A stretch of DNA of 38,869 nucleotides from the NCBI GenBank assembly GCA_021773335.1, contig JAJFKG010000002.1, positions 1 to 38,869 of the forward strand. Direction: 5' to 3'. This DNA is from Gammaproteobacteria bacterium (GTDB taxonomy: Bacteria > Pseudomonadota > Gammaproteobacteria > JAJFKG01). How positions within the stretch are numbered: the stretch's first letter is position 1; every line of letters starts with the position of its first letter. Of this stretch, positions 8,437 through 18,917 are shown in pieces. The notes under the pieces are model-generated. The model had not been told where the DNA came from. It did no database searches and saw only the letters and a list, made by a program, of their open reading frames with translations. Made by a program: the position numbers and the translations under genes.

Positions 8437-9474
8437 TTATGCTTCTTCAGTTTCCGCAACCGCTTCAGGTGCTGCTGGTGCGTTGGCAACCAAAAGTTTT
8501 TCACGGATTTTAGCTTCGATTTCTTGTGCCATTTCTGGGTGCTCTTTCAAGAAATTACGCACATTATCTTTACCTTGACCAATGCGATCACCATTATAGC
8601 TGTACCAAGCACCTGCTTTATCAACAAAGCCTAGGTTAACCCCCATGTCGATGATTTCACCTTCGCGTGAAATCCCCTGCCCATACAAAATGTCAAATGT
8701 TGTTTGTCTAAATGGCGGCGCCACTTTGTTTTTCACCACTTTAACACGCGTTTCATTGCCAAGGATTTCATCACCTTTCTTAATTGCGCCAATACGGCGA
8801 ATGTCTAAACGCACTGAAGAATAAAACTTCAAAGCATTACCACCAGTCGTCGTTTCCGGATTACCAAACATAACGCCAATCTTCATACGAATTTGGTTAA
8901 TAAAAATAACCAAAGTATTTGAACGTTTAATGTTAGCGGTAAGCTTACGCAAAGCTTGCGACATCAAACGCGCTTGCAAGCCAACATGCGTATCACCCAT
9001 GTCACCTTCAATTTCAGCTTTCGGCGTTAAAGCCGCAACCGAATCAATAACCACAACATCAACCGCGCTCGAGCGCACTAACATGTCCGCAATTTCTAAG
9101 GCTTGCTCACCGGTATCTGGTTGTGACACCAATAATTCATCGACATTAACACCGAGTTTTTCCGCATACAAAGGATCTAGAGCATGCTCCGCATCGATAA
9201 ACGCTGCAGTGCCCCCTAATTTTTGTGCTTCCGCAATTACTTGCAACGTTAACGTTGTTTTACCGGAAGATTCAGGCCCATAAATTTCAACCACTCGTCC
9301 GCGCGGTAAACCACCAATACCTAAAGCAACATCCAAACCCAGTGAACCCGTTGAGATAGCTTCGATATCGCGTGCTGCGGTACTATCCCCTAAGCGCATG
9401 ACTGACCCTTTACCAAATTGGCGCTCAATTTGCGTTAAAGCAGCACCTAGTGCTTTCTTTTTATTGTCATCCAT
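8437..9474 (-). CDS. recA: Recombinase RecA
   Basis: ATP-dependent strand-exchange protein of homologous recombination. The 345 residues include Walker [10 protein letters not shown] (about 66-74), the Walker B region [12 protein letters not shown], loop L2 around [22 protein letters not shown], and the C-terminal domain ending in an acidic tail (EAVAETEEA). It begins [19 protein letters not shown] lies about 11 bases upstream. No LexA-type CTG-N10-CAG box is visible in the 135-base upstream gap, which fits lineages such as Legionella that lack a LexA-controlled SOS circuit. It is flanked by pncC upstream and recX downstream. Confidence 0.98.
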   Translation of the reverse strand: MDDNKKKALGAALTQIERQFGKGSVMRLGDSTAARDIEAISTGSLGLDVALGIGGLPRGRVVEIYGPESSGKTTLTLQVIAEAQKLGGTAAFIDAEHALDPLYAEKLGVNVDELLVSQPDTGEQALEIADMLVRSSAVDVVVIDSVAALTPKAEIEGDMGDTHVGLQARLMSQALRKLTANIKRSNTLVIFINQIRMKIGVMFGNPETTTGGNALKFYSSVRLDIRRIGAIKKGDEILGNETRVKVVKNKVAPPFRQTTFDILYGQGISREGEIIDMGVNLGFVDKAGAWYSYNGDRIGQGKDNVRNFLKEHPEMAQEIEAKIREKLLVANAPAAPEAVAETEEA

Positions 9475-9514
9475 ATCTATGTAAACCTCTTCTATTTTCG
9501 TTATATCCCATCAT

Positions 9515-9530
9515 CATGCAAAAATGCATG
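9515..9530. promoter_or_regulatory. Palindrome in the recA upstream region
   Basis: CATGCA-AAAA-TGCATG is a perfect 6-bp inverted repeat with a 4-base spacer, 41 bases upstream of the recA start. On the minus strand a TATAAC hexamer (possible -10) lies just downstream of it. It could be an operator that replaces the SOS box, but no regulator is identified and the arms are short. Confidence 0.3.
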
Positions 9531-9609
9531 CTAACGCCTTCCACGCCATCTAGTATTAGACGCGCAAATTATCCCATACATTTTGTGGAGATTGAAAGAT
9601 CTATTACGT

Positions 9610-10128
9610 TTATCTTTGTTGTCCCGGGCTTTGCAATAAGGTCAGCAAATGCTGTAAGGCAAACACAACACTTTGTTCTCGTACAGCTCGGCGATCACCA
9701 TCAAATAATTCACACTGTGTGACAACACGACCATCGGCTAAACCCCAGGCAAACCAAACTGTACCGACAGGTTTATCTGCTGTACCACCATCAGGACCTG
9801 CAACACCGCTGGTTGCGATACTGGCTTGCGCTTGACTGTGTTGAATAGCACCCGAAGCCATTGCCCTAACAACCGCTTCACTCACCGCACCAAAACGTTC
9901 GAGCAAATCGCCTGGCACGCCCAGCATTTCACGTTTGGCAGCATTCGAATACGTCACAAAACCACGTTCAAACCAATGTGAACTACCTGCCACTGACGTC
10001 ACCGCTTGCGCGATCCAACCGCCAGTACACGATTCTGCTGTCGCGAGAAATAAACCTTTGTCTTTGAGACGTTGGCCTAGGGCAATCGCCTGCTGGTGAT
10101 TCATGTCTTCAAAATCGTTGCTAACCAT
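9610..10128 (-). CDS. pncC: Nicotinamide-nucleotide amidohydrolase PncC (CinA C-terminal domain)
   Basis: It deamidates nicotinamide mononucleotide to nicotinate mononucleotide, recycling NAD breakdown products. The 172 residues form a stand-alone CinA C-terminal domain with TAESCTGGWIAQAVTSVAGSS, VTYSNAAKREMLGV, GAVSEAVVRAMA and ATSGVAGPDGGTADKPVGTVW, all family hallmarks. The ATG at 10128 has AAAGGA 7 bases upstream, which decides it over a later in-frame ATG. The pncC-recA order is the same as in E. coli and Pseudomonas; mutS is divergent. Confidence 0.95.
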   Translation of the reverse strand: MVSNDFEDMNHQQAIALGQRLKDKGLFLATAESCTGGWIAQAVTSVAGSSHWFERGFVTYSNAAKREMLGVPGDLLERFGAVSEAVVRAMASGAIQHSQAQASIATSGVAGPDGGTADKPVGTVWFAWGLADGRVVTQCELFDGDRRAVREQSVVFALQHLLTLLQSPGQQR

Positions 10129-10216
10129 CAGTAAATCCTTTTATAACTTATTTCGCGTGATTATCTAGTATTAAGCGATTGTTAGCCAGCTGGCCCTGAT
10201 AACAATTTAATCACCA

Positions 10217-10244
10217 TTGCCCAACTAACAAATGCCGTTATACT
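10217..10244 (+). promoter_or_regulatory. mutS promoter
   Basis: TTGCCC (10217-10222), a 16-base spacer and TATACT (10239-10244) form a good sigma-70 promoter. The predicted start at about 10250-10252 coincides with the mutS ATG at 10252, and no ribosome site precedes that codon. The mRNA may therefore be leaderless. Confidence 0.55.
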
Positions 10245-10251
10245 AGCGCCC

Positions 10252-12897
10252 ATGAATACTGTCATCACAAAAAAGTCCGCTAAAGGCGCTCAAAAAACGA
10301 GCGGTCATACCCCTATGATGCAGCAGTTTTTGCGCATCAAAGCGGAATTCCCGCACATGCTATTGTTTTATCGCATGGGTGATTTTTATGAAATGTTTTT
10401 TGACGATGCCAAACATGGTGCCCAGTTACTCAACCTAACCCTCACTCACCGTGGCCAGTCCGCTGGCGAACCCATTCCGATGGCGGGCGTGCCCTATCAT
10501 GCCGTTGAATCGTATCTCGCTAAACTCGTCAAACTTGGCAAGTCAGTCGCTATCTGCGAACAAATTGGCGATCCTGCTGCCAGCAAAGGCCCAGTTGAAC
10601 GCCAAGTCACGCGTATTGTTACCCCTGGTACGGTGAGTGATGAAGCCCTGCTTGATGAACGTCGTGATAACTTGCTCGTTGCTGTGTGCGTACAAACCAA
10701 CAAACGTGCACAATCCAACTACGGCATTGCCACACTCGACATAACCAGTGGCCGCTTCCATGTTTTGCAAACACAAGGTAACGAGGCATTACTGAGTGAA
10801 CTCGAACGCTTAAAACCGGCAGAATTACTCATTGACGAAAACAATGAGTATCCCCATTCACTCAATGAATATTCCAGTTTACGCCGACGTCCAAGTTGGG
10901 ACTTTGAATTAGATACCAGTTTGCGTTTACTTGCTCAGCAATTTAATACATGTGACTTACGCGGTTTTGGTTGTAGCGAAATGCCACTTGCCTTACAAGC
11001 AGCGGGGTGTTTATTACAATATGCCAAAGAAACGCAACGTGCAGCATTACCACATATACAAAGTTTACAAATTGAAAACCGCGGCGATAGTGTCATCCTT
11101 GATGCAGCTAGCCGCCGCAATCTTGAAATTGACACGAACTTATCGGGAAACCACGAATACACGCTTGCACATGTGATGGATGACACCGCAACGCCTATGG
11201 GCAGTCGTTTACTGCGGCGTTGGTTACATCGTCCCTTGCGTGATCATGAAATATTACAACAGCGCCAGACAGCTATTGCTACCTTTATCGAAACACAAAG
11301 TCACACGAACATTCATGACTTATTACGTAGCATCGGCGATATTGAGCGCATTCTTGCGCGTGTTGCATTACGCACGGCACGCCCACGTGATTTAAGCACC
11401 TTACGCCAAGCCTTGGGTATTTTGCCAAGGCTGCAAGCCCTATTAAAAACGACGCCAGTAGTGGCACTCACCGAGTTAGCACAGCGCATCACGGAATTCC
11501 CTGAGATACACGCCTTATTAAGTAAAGCAATCATTGAGCAACCACCCGTGTTGATTCGCGATGGCGGCGTGATCGCACCTGGCTACGATGAGGCGCTGGA
11601 TGAATTGCGCGACATCAGTGAAAATGCCGGGCAATTTTTACTAGACTTAGAAGCCCGCGAGAAAGAGAGTACTGGCATTTCAACCTTAAAAGTAGGCTTT
11701 AATCGCGTGCATGGTTATTATATCGAAATCAGTCGCGCGGCTTCCGAACAAGCCCCTAGCCACTATATTCGTCGCCAAACATTGAAAAATGCCGAACGCT
11801 TTATCACGCCGGAATTAAAAGAGTTTGAAGATAAGGCATTAAGCGCAAAGAGCCAAGCACTCGCACGTGAAAAACAACTCTACGATGAGTTAATCGAAAA
11901 GTTACTCTGTGATTTAACGCCACTGCAAACCATGGCCAGTGCTGTTGCAGAATTAGATGTGTTAAGCAATCTTGCGGAGCGCGCCGATGTGCTCGATTTG
12001 TGTTGCCCTCAGTTAAACAAAGATATTGGTATACGAATTACAGCTGGTCGGCATTTAGTGGTTGAGCAAGCTTTAAGTAAGCCTTTTGTTGCTAATGATA
12101 CTTTGCTCAATATAGAACAGCGCATGCAAATCATTACCGGACCTAATATGGGGGGTAAATCTACCTACATGCGACAAACAGCATTAATCGTATTGCTCGC
12201 CCATATCGGGAGTTACGTTCCTGCAAAAGCTGCAACTATTGGCCCAATTGATCGCATCTTTACCCGCATTGGTGCGGCGGATGATTTAGCCGGTGGCCGT
12301 TCAACCTTTATGGTCGAAATGACAGAAACCGCAAATATCTTACATAACGCTACCACCAACAGCCTGGTATTAATGGATGAAATTGGCCGCGGCACGAGCA
12401 CTTTTGATGGTTTATCGCTTGCATGGGCGAGTGCAGAATACTTGGCGAGCCACACCCAGGCATTGACGTTATTCGCAACGCATTACTTTGAGATGACACA
12501 ACTTGCTGAACATATTAACACAGTGAATAATATTCACCTTGATGCCATCGAGCACGGTGATACTATCGTGTTTTTGCATACGGTAAATTCTGGTCCAGCA
12601 AACCAAAGTTATGGTTTGCAAGTAGCACAACTAGCCGGCGTACCTAAGCCAGTGATCCAACGTGCTAAAGACAAACTTATCGAATTGGAGCAACACTCGT
12701 TACAATATTCTGATGCTAGCACAAAACCTCAACCTGATTTGTTCGTCAAGCCTGCAGCAAAAGCCTCATCACAAACGGCCAGCTCGCATCCAGTGCTTAA
12801 CCTCCTCGCTAATATTGTCCCAGATAGTCTTAGTCCACGTGAAGCGCTGGAGTGGATTTATCGTTTGCAAGCGTTAGCAAGCACCAAAGAGAATTAA
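10252..12897 (+). CDS. mutS: DNA mismatch repair protein MutS
   Basis: It recognises mismatches and recruits MutL. The 881 residues contain the mismatch-binding domain I with the Phe-X-Glu-type motif in [15 protein letters not shown], the clamp and lever region, and the ATPase with Walker [15 protein letters not shown] (about 628-641), Walker [17 protein letters not shown] and the conserved [11 protein letters not shown]. The C-terminal [23 protein letters not shown] is the tetramerisation tail. The N-terminus carries a few more residues before HTPMMQQFL than E. coli MutS. It is divergent from pncC-recA, the arrangement seen in Pseudomonas. Confidence 0.98.
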   Translation: MNTVITKKSAKGAQKTSGHTPMMQQFLRIKAEFPHMLLFYRMGDFYEMFFDDAKHGAQLLNLTLTHRGQSAGEPIPMAGVPYHAVESYLAKLVKLGKSVAICEQIGDPAASKGPVERQVTRIVTPGTVSDEALLDERRDNLLVAVCVQTNKRAQSNYGIATLDITSGRFHVLQTQGNEALLSELERLKPAELLIDENNEYPHSLNEYSSLRRRPSWDFELDTSLRLLAQQFNTCDLRGFGCSEMPLALQAAGCLLQYAKETQRAALPHIQSLQIENRGDSVILDAASRRNLEIDTNLSGNHEYTLAHVMDDTATPMGSRLLRRWLHRPLRDHEILQQRQTAIATFIETQSHTNIHDLLRSIGDIERILARVALRTARPRDLSTLRQALGILPRLQALLKTTPVVALTELAQRITEFPEIHALLSKAIIEQPPVLIRDGGVIAPGYDEALDELRDISENAGQFLLDLEAREKESTGISTLKVGFNRVHGYYIEISRAASEQAPSHYIRRQTLKNAERFITPELKEFEDKALSAKSQALAREKQLYDELIEKLLCDLTPLQTMASAVAELDVLSNLAERADVLDLCCPQLNKDIGIRITAGRHLVVEQALSKPFVANDTLLNIEQRMQIITGPNMGGKSTYMRQTALIVLLAHIGSYVPAKAATIGPIDRIFTRIGAADDLAGGRSTFMVEMTETANILHNATTNSLVLMDEIGRGTSTFDGLSLAWASAEYLASHTQALTLFATHYFEMTQLAEHINTVNNIHLDAIEHGDTIVFLHTVNSGPANQSYGLQVAQLAGVPKPVIQRAKDKLIELEQHSLQYSDASTKPQPDLFVKPAAKASSQTASSHPVLNLLANIVPDSLSPREALEWIYRLQALASTKEN

Positions 12898-13027
12898 TCT
12901 TGTCACCCTGAGCACTTATCTCTTTGTTTTCACTAAAAATTTCAAATCTTATTGATTTTATGCAACTTTCCAGCTTGGGCTGCCTCTAACTACCCATGAG
13001 CAAAGAGATGAGCGGGATCGTGTCTTC

Positions 13028-13043
13028 GTAGGCCAACGCCTAC
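13028..13043 (+). other. Hairpin upstream of nhaA
   Basis: GTAGGC-CAAC-GCCTAC is a perfect 6-bp stem with a 4-base loop ending 16 bases before the nhaA ATG. It would lie in the mRNA leader close to where the ribosome binds, and no clear ribosome site is visible. An older inverted pair (ATCTCTTTG at 12918-12926 and CAAAGAGAT at 13001-13009) lies further upstream in the mutS-nhaA gap. Confidence 0.35.
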
Positions 13044-13059
13044 ACGCACGCTAGTGACG

Positions 13060-14274
13060 ATGAAAAAAATAATTCGCGACTTTTTTAAGTTCGAGGCGTT
13101 TGGCGGGGTTTTACTTTTTCTCTCGGCGTTGATTGCGCTTATCTTTGCAAATTCACCTTGGGGCCATATCTATCAAACCATGCTAAATACTGACTTTATT
13201 GTGCAGATTGGTTTGTTGAAAATCCAAAAACCACTAGTGCTATGGATCAATGAAGGTTTAATGACGGTCTACTTTCTACTCGTCGGGTTAGAGTTAAAAC
13301 GTGAATTATTCCGCGGTAATTATGATAAACGTTCAATGCTCATATTACCCTTGGCTGGAGCAGTAGGTGGGTTGATATTGCCTATTTTGATATACAGTGC
13401 ACTTAATACTGGTGATCAGCTTGCGATGCGCGGTTGGGCAATTCCCGCTGCTACCGATATTGCTTTTTCATTAGGGATTCTTGCATGTCTAGGGCGCCGC
13501 GTGCCGCTCACATTAAAATTATTTCTCGCTTCACTCGCTATTTTTGACGATATTGGCGCCATAGTTATTATTGCTATATTTTATAGTAAAGCGCTATCAC
13601 TTATTTCTTTTGCCGTCGTAGGTCTGTGTGTCCTTTCATTAATTTCATTAAACCGACGCAAAATACGCAAGCTCTGGCCCTATACTATAGTTGGCATTAT
13701 TTTATGGGTTTCCGTATTAAACTCAGGCGTACATGCAACCCTTGCCGGCGTTATAATCGCCCTGTCTTTGCCAATGGACCATGATGCCGGTAAACAGTCA
13801 TTAGCGATGCGCATTGAAAATAATCTACTCCCATGGGTGACTTATTTTATTTTACCGTTATTTGCCTTTGGCAATGCTGGTTTTTCCTTTTCTGGCATCA
13901 ACCTCAGCAGTCTTTTCCAATCGATCCCGCTTGGCATTGCGCTGGGGTTGATCGTCGGAAAACAACTCGGGATCTTTAGCGCCTGTTGGCTATTAATTAA
14001 ATTAAAAATCACGCAATTACCGCGAGATATTAGCTTAGGGGAACTTTATGGTGTCGCAATTATTTGCGGCGTTGGCTTTACGATGAGCCTATTTATAGGA
14101 AGTTTGGCCTATCAAGGCTTCGAAGGTGATTATTCGCGTCTAGTCCGCCTCGGCGTTTTGGCAGGTTCACTTATTTCGGGTGTCGTTGGTTATTTTGTCT
14201 TGCGCAATCAACTTAAGAAAAGGCCAATTGCAGATAAAACCACAAAGTCAGAGGACTATACACCCCGTAGCTGA
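13060..14274 (+). CDS. nhaA: Na+/H+ antiporter NhaA
   Basis: An inner-membrane exchanger that expels sodium using the proton gradient. With ATG at 13060 the protein has 404 residues and its ion-site aspartates fall exactly where they do in E. coli NhaA: Asp133 (ATDIAFSLG) and Asp163-Asp164 (IFDDIGAI). Around twelve hydrophobic helices are visible, with FFKFEAFGG and YFLLVGLELKRE near the N-terminus and GVGFTMSLFIGSLAY near the end. An in-frame GTG at 13054 would add two residues. It is convergent with ccmI across a 27-base gap and has no clear terminator. Confidence 0.96.
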   Translation: MKKIIRDFFKFEAFGGVLLFLSALIALIFANSPWGHIYQTMLNTDFIVQIGLLKIQKPLVLWINEGLMTVYFLLVGLELKRELFRGNYDKRSMLILPLAGAVGGLILPILIYSALNTGDQLAMRGWAIPAATDIAFSLGILACLGRRVPLTLKLFLASLAIFDDIGAIVIIAIFYSKALSLISFAVVGLCVLSLISLNRRKIRKLWPYTIVGIILWVSVLNSGVHATLAGVIIALSLPMDHDAGKQSLAMRIENNLLPWVTYFILPLFAFGNAGFSFSGINLSSLFQSIPLGIALGLIVGKQLGIFSACWLLIKLKITQLPRDISLGELYGVAIICGVGFTMSLFIGSLAYQGFEGDYSRLVRLGVLAGSLISGVVGYFVLRNQLKKRPIADKTTKSEDYTPRS

Positions 14275-14301
14275 AGGTGCGAGGGCATAACCATTATTTC
14301 T

Positions 14302-15189
14302 TTAATTTTTTATCGCTTGTGCTTGCGTTTTTGCCTTTTCCTCCGCTTCCGCAATCGCATTCAAAACGATTTGTTCATCGGGACTATTTGCCGCGAACAA
14401 TGGTAATAACGCTTCCCAGTAGTGAATAGCCTGTGCATACTGCTGTTGTGAATAGGCATTCAGCGCCAACAGATTCATCGCCGCAGCATTCTTTGGTTGC
14501 TGCGCCAAAACCTGTTTTACTAATAATTGTGCTTGTTGGTTTAACTGCCGATTATGCGCAAAGAAGAGCGCGTGTGCATATTGCAGCATGTATTCAACAT
14601 TACGTGGTTGCTGTTGGTGTGCTTTTGCAAAAGCATCCGCTGCATCAGTAAACTTATTTAAATTATAATAAACACGTCCTAATAAAAACCACCCTTTAGG
14701 ACTATCTGGATGCTGCTGCAAATAGGCTTGCATGCGTGCAATAATCTGTTGCGAGCTACCCATTGCTTGAATAGCTTTTTGCGTTTGTGCTGCAACAGCT
14801 TGTTTTTGCTTATAGGTCGCAAGTTGTCGGCTATCACCCCAGTAGTGATAGAATAATAATGCACACAAAGACACTAACACCGCCAGCACCACTGCTAAAC
14901 GCCAACTCTTATGAAAAGTCTGAGTATGCCTGTCTGCTTCAACAGCAGCCACGTCTTCCACTAAATGGCGTTCTAGCTCATGACGTGCTGTCTCAAATTG
15001 CTGCTTCGTGATATCGCTATCATCACGTTCGGCTTCCAGTTCAAGAAGACGTTCACGATAGAGTGCTAAATTCAATTGCTCACGTGTGCGTCCCGCATGA
15101 CGCATGGGTTTTAATAAGGGAAAAACCACGAAAGCCAATGCAACCACCAACATCACTAAAATTAATGACCAAAACCCTAACACATTCAT
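14302..15189 (-). CDS. ccmI: Cytochrome c maturation protein CcmI (CycH)
   Basis: A membrane-anchored apocytochrome chaperone that hands substrate to the CcmFH haem lyase. The 295 residues have an N-terminal hydrophobic segment (LGFWSLILVMLVVALAFVVF), a coiled charged stretch (YRERLLELEAERDDSDITKQQFETARHEL), a second span near residue 95-115 (AVVLAVLVSLCALLFYHYW), and a periplasmic TPR region (GWFLLGRVYYNLNKFTDAADAFAKA and following repeats). It is the last gene of the ccm operon, 8 bases after ccmH. The Gln-rich TPR region is a local composition feature. Confidence 0.92.
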   Translation of the reverse strand: MNVLGFWSLILVMLVVALAFVVFPLLKPMRHAGRTREQLNLALYRERLLELEAERDDSDITKQQFETARHELERHLVEDVAAVEADRHTQTFHKSWRLAVVLAVLVSLCALLFYHYWGDSRQLATYKQKQAVAAQTQKAIQAMGSSQQIIARMQAYLQQHPDSPKGWFLLGRVYYNLNKFTDAADAFAKAHQQQPRNVEYMLQYAHALFFAHNRQLNQQAQLLVKQVLAQQPKNAAAMNLLALNAYSQQQYAQAIHYWEALLPLFAANSPDEQIVLNAIAEAEEKAKTQAQAIKN

Positions 15190-15197
15190 GTTTCCTT

Positions 15198-15623
15198 CTA
15201 GACATGATTACCAGATGAACGCCGCTGTCGGCGGATAAAATTAAACAATATCAAAGCCCCCAACAATACTAACACCACTGGCGCTGACCACAAGGCATAA
15301 GTTTCCGGTATTAAAGGAGGCTTGTACAAAACAAAGTTACCATAGCGACTGACGAGAAAATCAATGACTTGTTGATCGCTATCGCCATTTTTCACCATAG
15401 TGTAGACCTGCTGACGCAAATCAGCGGCAAGTGGTGCCGTTGAGTCTGCTAAACTTTCATTTTGACAAACCAAGCAACGTAAATGCTGTGTTAAACGTTG
15501 AAACTGTTGGCCTTGCTGCGGTGTTGCAAATTGATAGACATTGCTTGCCTCATTCGCATTCACTTCGCAATAAACTAAGGCCAGACATATAATTAAAACA
15601 ACTTGTATTAAAGACTTTTGCAT
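15198..15623 (-). CDS. ccmH: Cytochrome c maturation protein CcmH (thiol-disulfide component)
   Basis: It reduces or binds the apocytochrome CXXCH cysteines at the haem lyase. The 141 residues have an N-terminal signal segment, the signature LRCLVCQNESLADS with Cys50 and Cys53, and one C-terminal membrane span (APVVLVLLGALILFNFI) followed by a basic tail. Length fits the single-domain CcmH, with the TPR part as separate ccmI. It begins 3 bases after the ccmG stop. Confidence 0.95.
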   Translation of the reverse strand: MQKSLIQVVLIICLALVYCEVNANEASNVYQFATPQQGQQFQRLTQHLRCLVCQNESLADSTAPLAADLRQQVYTMVKNGDSDQQVIDFLVSRYGNFVLYKPPLIPETYALWSAPVVLVLLGALILFNFIRRQRRSSGNHV

Positions 15624-15626
15624 TTT

Positions 15627-16172
15627 TTAGCTATTTTGCCACTTTTTAACTACTGGCAAAACTTGTTCTTGCCAGACCTGTTGCGTTAAGGGTCCAATGT
15701 ATTTAAAACGTATAATACCTTTTTTATCGATAACGTAAGTCTCTGGTGTGCCATATACACCCCAGTCGATTGCAACTCGACCAGCACCATCAAACGCGAT
15801 CTTGCTATAAGGGTTACCATAACGTTGCAGCCACTGCTGTGCGGCTTGTCGATTATCTTTATAATTTAAACCATAGACTGATACGATATTGCTGCGTGCG
15901 ATATCCATCAATATTGGATGCTCAACGCGACAGCTAATACACCAGGTTGCCCACACATTCAAGAGAGATACCTTACCCATAAAATCCTTATTCGTGAAAT
16001 GGGCATTCTCGTCTTCTACCGTTGATAAAATAAAACGTGGCACATGCTTGCCAATTAAGGCTGAGGGGACTTCTTTAGGTTGCAAGCCCAACCCACGCCA
16101 AAAGAAAAACGCCAAACCTAAAAAAATTAATAAAGGAATAAGGTAATATAATTTACGCGTTATAATTTTCAT
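15627..16172 (-). CDS. ccmG: Thiol:disulfide interchange protein CcmG (DsbE)
   Basis: A periplasmic, membrane-anchored thioredoxin that keeps apocytochrome c or CcmH reduced. The 181 residues have an N-terminal anchor (LIPLLIFLGLAFFFW), the active site WATWCISCRVEHP (Cys78, Cys81) and the cis-proline region YGTPETYVIDKKGIIRFKYIGPLT typical of CcmG. The CISC dipeptide between the cysteines differs from the more usual CPTC/CVPC, which may tune redox potential. It lies 30 bases after ccmF. Confidence 0.94.
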   Translation of the reverse strand: MKIITRKLYYLIPLLIFLGLAFFFWRGLGLQPKEVPSALIGKHVPRFILSTVEDENAHFTNKDFMGKVSLLNVWATWCISCRVEHPILMDIARSNIVSVYGLNYKDNRQAAQQWLQRYGNPYSKIAFDGAGRVAIDWGVYGTPETYVIDKKGIIRFKYIGPLTQQVWQEQVLPVVKKWQNS

Positions 16173-16202
16173 TTGCTGACTAACTATTATTTATGAATTT
16201 AT

Positions 16203-18176
16203 TTACTGAGTCGGTAACTGTGCCAAACGTTCTTCTTCATGGCGCGCAGCCAAACGATAACGGCGATCACCCAAGGCACACAAGCCACCCAACATCATGA
16301 GTAAGCCACCCAGCCATATCCAGCGCACAAAAGGTTTATAGTACAAGCGCACTGACCAGCTGCCGTCACCCAATGGTTCACCTAGAGAAACGTACAAATC
16401 ACGGAAAATACCGGCATTAATCCCCGCATCGGTCATTGTCATCTGTTGTACGTTATAGGTACGTTTCTCCGCCGTTACCGATTTAACTTCTCGCCCACGA
16501 CGCAGTAAGGCAAACTCACCAGCCACACCGCGATAGTTAGGGCCTTGTATATTGTGTACCCCTTTAAACTCAAAGCGATATGCTCCAACCTTCACAATAT
16601 CACCCGTCGCCATTTTTACTTGGCGCTCGACACTATAGTGACTAGATAAAGTAATACCAACCACACACACCGCAACACCTATATGAGCGAATATCATACC
16701 ATATTGACTGCGCGTCAAATGCACAAACCCATGTAACATACCCCCACGTCTTGCACTGCGATACCAAGCATCTTGCAAGGTTGTAAGCGCTACCCAAAAG
16801 ACTAGGCACATACCTAACACTACCATACCATTGATACCTCCAGTCACAACCAGCGGCAAAGCAATACCTAAGGTTAAACTGACTAAAAACGTAAAGCGTA
16901 AACGACGCAGCAGCAAGCGTCCTTCCATCTGCCGCCAACGGCAAACAGGCCCTAACCCCATAAAAAATAGCATTGGTGCCATCAGCGGAATAAACACGCT
17001 ATTAAAATAAGGTGGCCCCACTGAAATTTTTCCTAGCCCAAGTGCGTCCATGATCAAGGGATACAAAGTACCCAATAAAATGGTAACAGCAGCGACAAAT
17101 AATAAAATATTATTCGTCAACAACAAGGTTTCACGCGATAAGAGGTGAAAATGCATATCTGACTTTAAGCTCGCTGCGCGCCATGCGTATAACAACAAAG
17201 AAGCACCAATCACTAAAACTAAAAACACCAAAATAAAAGCGCCACGTTTAGGATCAACGGCAAATGCATGCACCGAGGTTAGCACGCCAGAACGCACCAG
17301 AAAAGTTCCAATCAAACTCAATGAAAATGCAAAAATTGCCAATAATGCGGTCCAGCCTTTTAAAGCCCCTCGTTTTTCCGCAACCGCTAAACAATGAATC
17401 AAAGCTGTTCCCACCAGCCATGGCATGAAAGAAGCGTTCTCTACAGGATCCCAAAACCACCAGCCACCCCAGCCAAGTTCGCGGTACGCCCACCAACTGC
17501 CCAGGGTAATGCCTAATGTCAAGAAACACCAGGCCGCTAAAGTCCACGGCCGTGACCAACGTGTCCACGCAGCATCTAAACGCCCACTGATCAACGCAGC
17601 AATCGCAAAGGCAAAGGCAACTGAAAAACCCACGTATCCCATGTACAACATAGGCGGGTGCATAACTAAGCCGGGGTCTTGTAACAATGGATTTAAGTCT
17701 TGCCCATCATGAGGGATATTCGGCAACAGCCGCAAAAAAGGATTTGACGTCGCTAGGGTAAATAACAAAAAACCAACACTCACCATCCCCAACACGCTTA
17801 ACACCCTAGCAATCACTTCTGGCGGTAAACTACGGCTAAATTTGGCAACAGCCGCTGTCCATAATCCGAGAATCAAAACCCACAATAACATCGAGCCTTC
17901 ATGCGCCCCCCACACCGCAGCAAAACGATACCAGGCCGGCAAGTGGCGATTAGAGTTCTCAGCGACATAAGCAACCGAGAAATCATTTGTCACAAAGGCA
18001 TAAGCCAGACAAAAAAAACTAAATCCTATAAAAAGTAATTGTCCATAGGCAAGTGGTCTAGCGATACTCATCCAACGATAATTTTCGGTCTGTGCGCCAA
18101 GCAGAGGAATAACCGCTAAGACAATGGCAATACAAAGCGCCAATATTAAGGCAAAATTGCCTAACTCAGGAATCAT
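16203..18176 (-). CDS. ccmF: Haem lyase subunit CcmF
   Basis: A polytopic inner-membrane protein that attaches haem to apocytochrome c. The 657 residues contain the tryptophan-rich haem-handling motif [18 protein letters not shown] and conserved periplasmic histidines ([23 protein letters not shown]). The normal CcmF length is about 650. Its ATG overlaps the ccmE stop in an ATGA, implying translational coupling. Confidence 0.97.
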   Translation of the reverse strand: MIPELGNFALILALCIAIVLAVIPLLGAQTENYRWMSIARPLAYGQLLFIGFSFFCLAYAFVTNDFSVAYVAENSNRHLPAWYRFAAVWGAHEGSMLLWVLILGLWTAAVAKFSRSLPPEVIARVLSVLGMVSVGFLLFTLATSNPFLRLLPNIPHDGQDLNPLLQDPGLVMHPPMLYMGYVGFSVAFAFAIAALISGRLDAAWTRWSRPWTLAAWCFLTLGITLGSWWAYRELGWGGWWFWDPVENASFMPWLVGTALIHCLAVAEKRGALKGWTALLAIFAFSLSLIGTFLVRSGVLTSVHAFAVDPKRGAFILVFLVLVIGASLLLYAWRAASLKSDMHFHLLSRETLLLTNNILLFVAAVTILLGTLYPLIMDALGLGKISVGPPYFNSVFIPLMAPMLFFMGLGPVCRWRQMEGRLLLRRLRFTFLVSLTLGIALPLVVTGGINGMVVLGMCLVFWVALTTLQDAWYRSARRGGMLHGFVHLTRSQYGMIFAHIGVAVCVVGITLSSHYSVERQVKMATGDIVKVGAYRFEFKGVHNIQGPNYRGVAGEFALLRRGREVKSVTAEKRTYNVQQMTMTDAGINAGIFRDLYVSLGEPLGDGSWSVRLYYKPFVRWIWLGGLLMMLGGLCALGDRRYRLAARHEEERLAQLPTQ

Positions 18177-18730
18177 AGATTGGTTTCCTTGTTTGGTGCT
18201 GTCTGCTGGCGCTGCTCCTGCACTACCTGCATACGTCGCCCGTTCTGAGCTTGTGGTGCTTTTTGCCCTTGACTTAACTGTTGCATATGCGTCGACAAAC
18301 GCATCTTGCGACCTTTTTGCAAAGCATCTTTTACTTCAGGTGGCATATAAGTGCTGTCGTGTTTCGCTAATACTTGATCGGCAACAAACTCACCTTTATT
18401 ACCCAACTTACCCTGCGCCACAATCGCTTGTCCCTCACGGAATAAATCAGGCAAAATACCTGTATAATCAACCGTTACGTCATGCGCTAAATCGGTTAAC
18501 ACAAAGCTTACTTCTAAACTGCCTCGCTGGCGTTTGACACTACCCTTCTCGACTAAACCACCAATGCGAAAAACATGATTATGCGGCGCCTCGCCCTGGA
18601 TCACTTGTGTTGGGGTATAAAATAAATTGATATTTTGGCGTAAGGCAAACAAGATTAAACTAGCCGCGATACCGACACCAAACACAATTAATAACACCAG
18701 ATACAAACGCCGCTTACGAATACTATTCAC
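18173..18730 (-). CDS. ccmE: Haem chaperone CcmE
   Basis: A periplasmic carrier that covalently binds haem and delivers it to CcmF. A GTG at 18730 gives 185 residues starting [14 protein letters not shown], matching family N-termini; AAGGAG lies 8 bases upstream and the start overlaps the ccmD stop by 8 bases. An ATG 33 bases further up would add a basic extension within ccmD and is less likely. One membrane anchor ([19 protein letters not shown]) precedes the OB-fold with [11 protein letters not shown] and the haem-binding HDSTY (His124, Tyr128). The Gln-rich C-terminal tail is variable in the family. Confidence 0.94.
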   Translation of the reverse strand: MNSIRKRRLYLVLLIVFGVGIAASLILFALRQNINLFYTPTQVIQGEAPHNHVFRIGGLVEKGSVKRQRGSLEVSFVLTDLAHDVTVDYTGILPDLFREGQAIVAQGKLGNKGEFVADQVLAKHDSTYMPPEVKDALQKGRKMRLSTHMQQLSQGQKAPQAQNGRRMQVVQEQRQQTAPNKETNL

Positions 18731-18917
18731 CCTGCCTCTCCTTAGCCAACGCCTCTTTATCAAGATAGGCCATGCGCCTAGCCAACATCTTGATAATATA
18801 GCGTTTACGACGCAATGGCAGCCACCAATTCACAAGTAATAATCCAATGACTAAGCCATAACACGGCCACACGTAGCGGGCATACCCACCCATACTGAAG
18901 AAATGTTGTAATGTCAT
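18723..18917 (-). CDS. ccmD: Haem exporter accessory protein CcmD
   Basis: A small membrane protein that releases holo-CcmE from the CcmABC complex. The 64 residues start [21 protein letters not shown], a family hallmark (FxMGGYAxYVW), followed by one span ([14 protein letters not shown]) and a basic cytoplasmic tail. It overlaps ccmC by an ATGA and ccmE by 8 bases. Confidence 0.93.
   Translation of the reverse strand: MTLQHFFSMGGYARYVWPCYGLVIGLLLVNWWLPLRRKRYIIKMLARRMAYLDKEALAKERQGE

Noticed and set aside
18731..18763. Upstream ATG for ccmE
   Set aside because: It would add a non-conserved basic extension inside ccmD; GTG at 18730 has a strong ribosome site and matches family N-termini.
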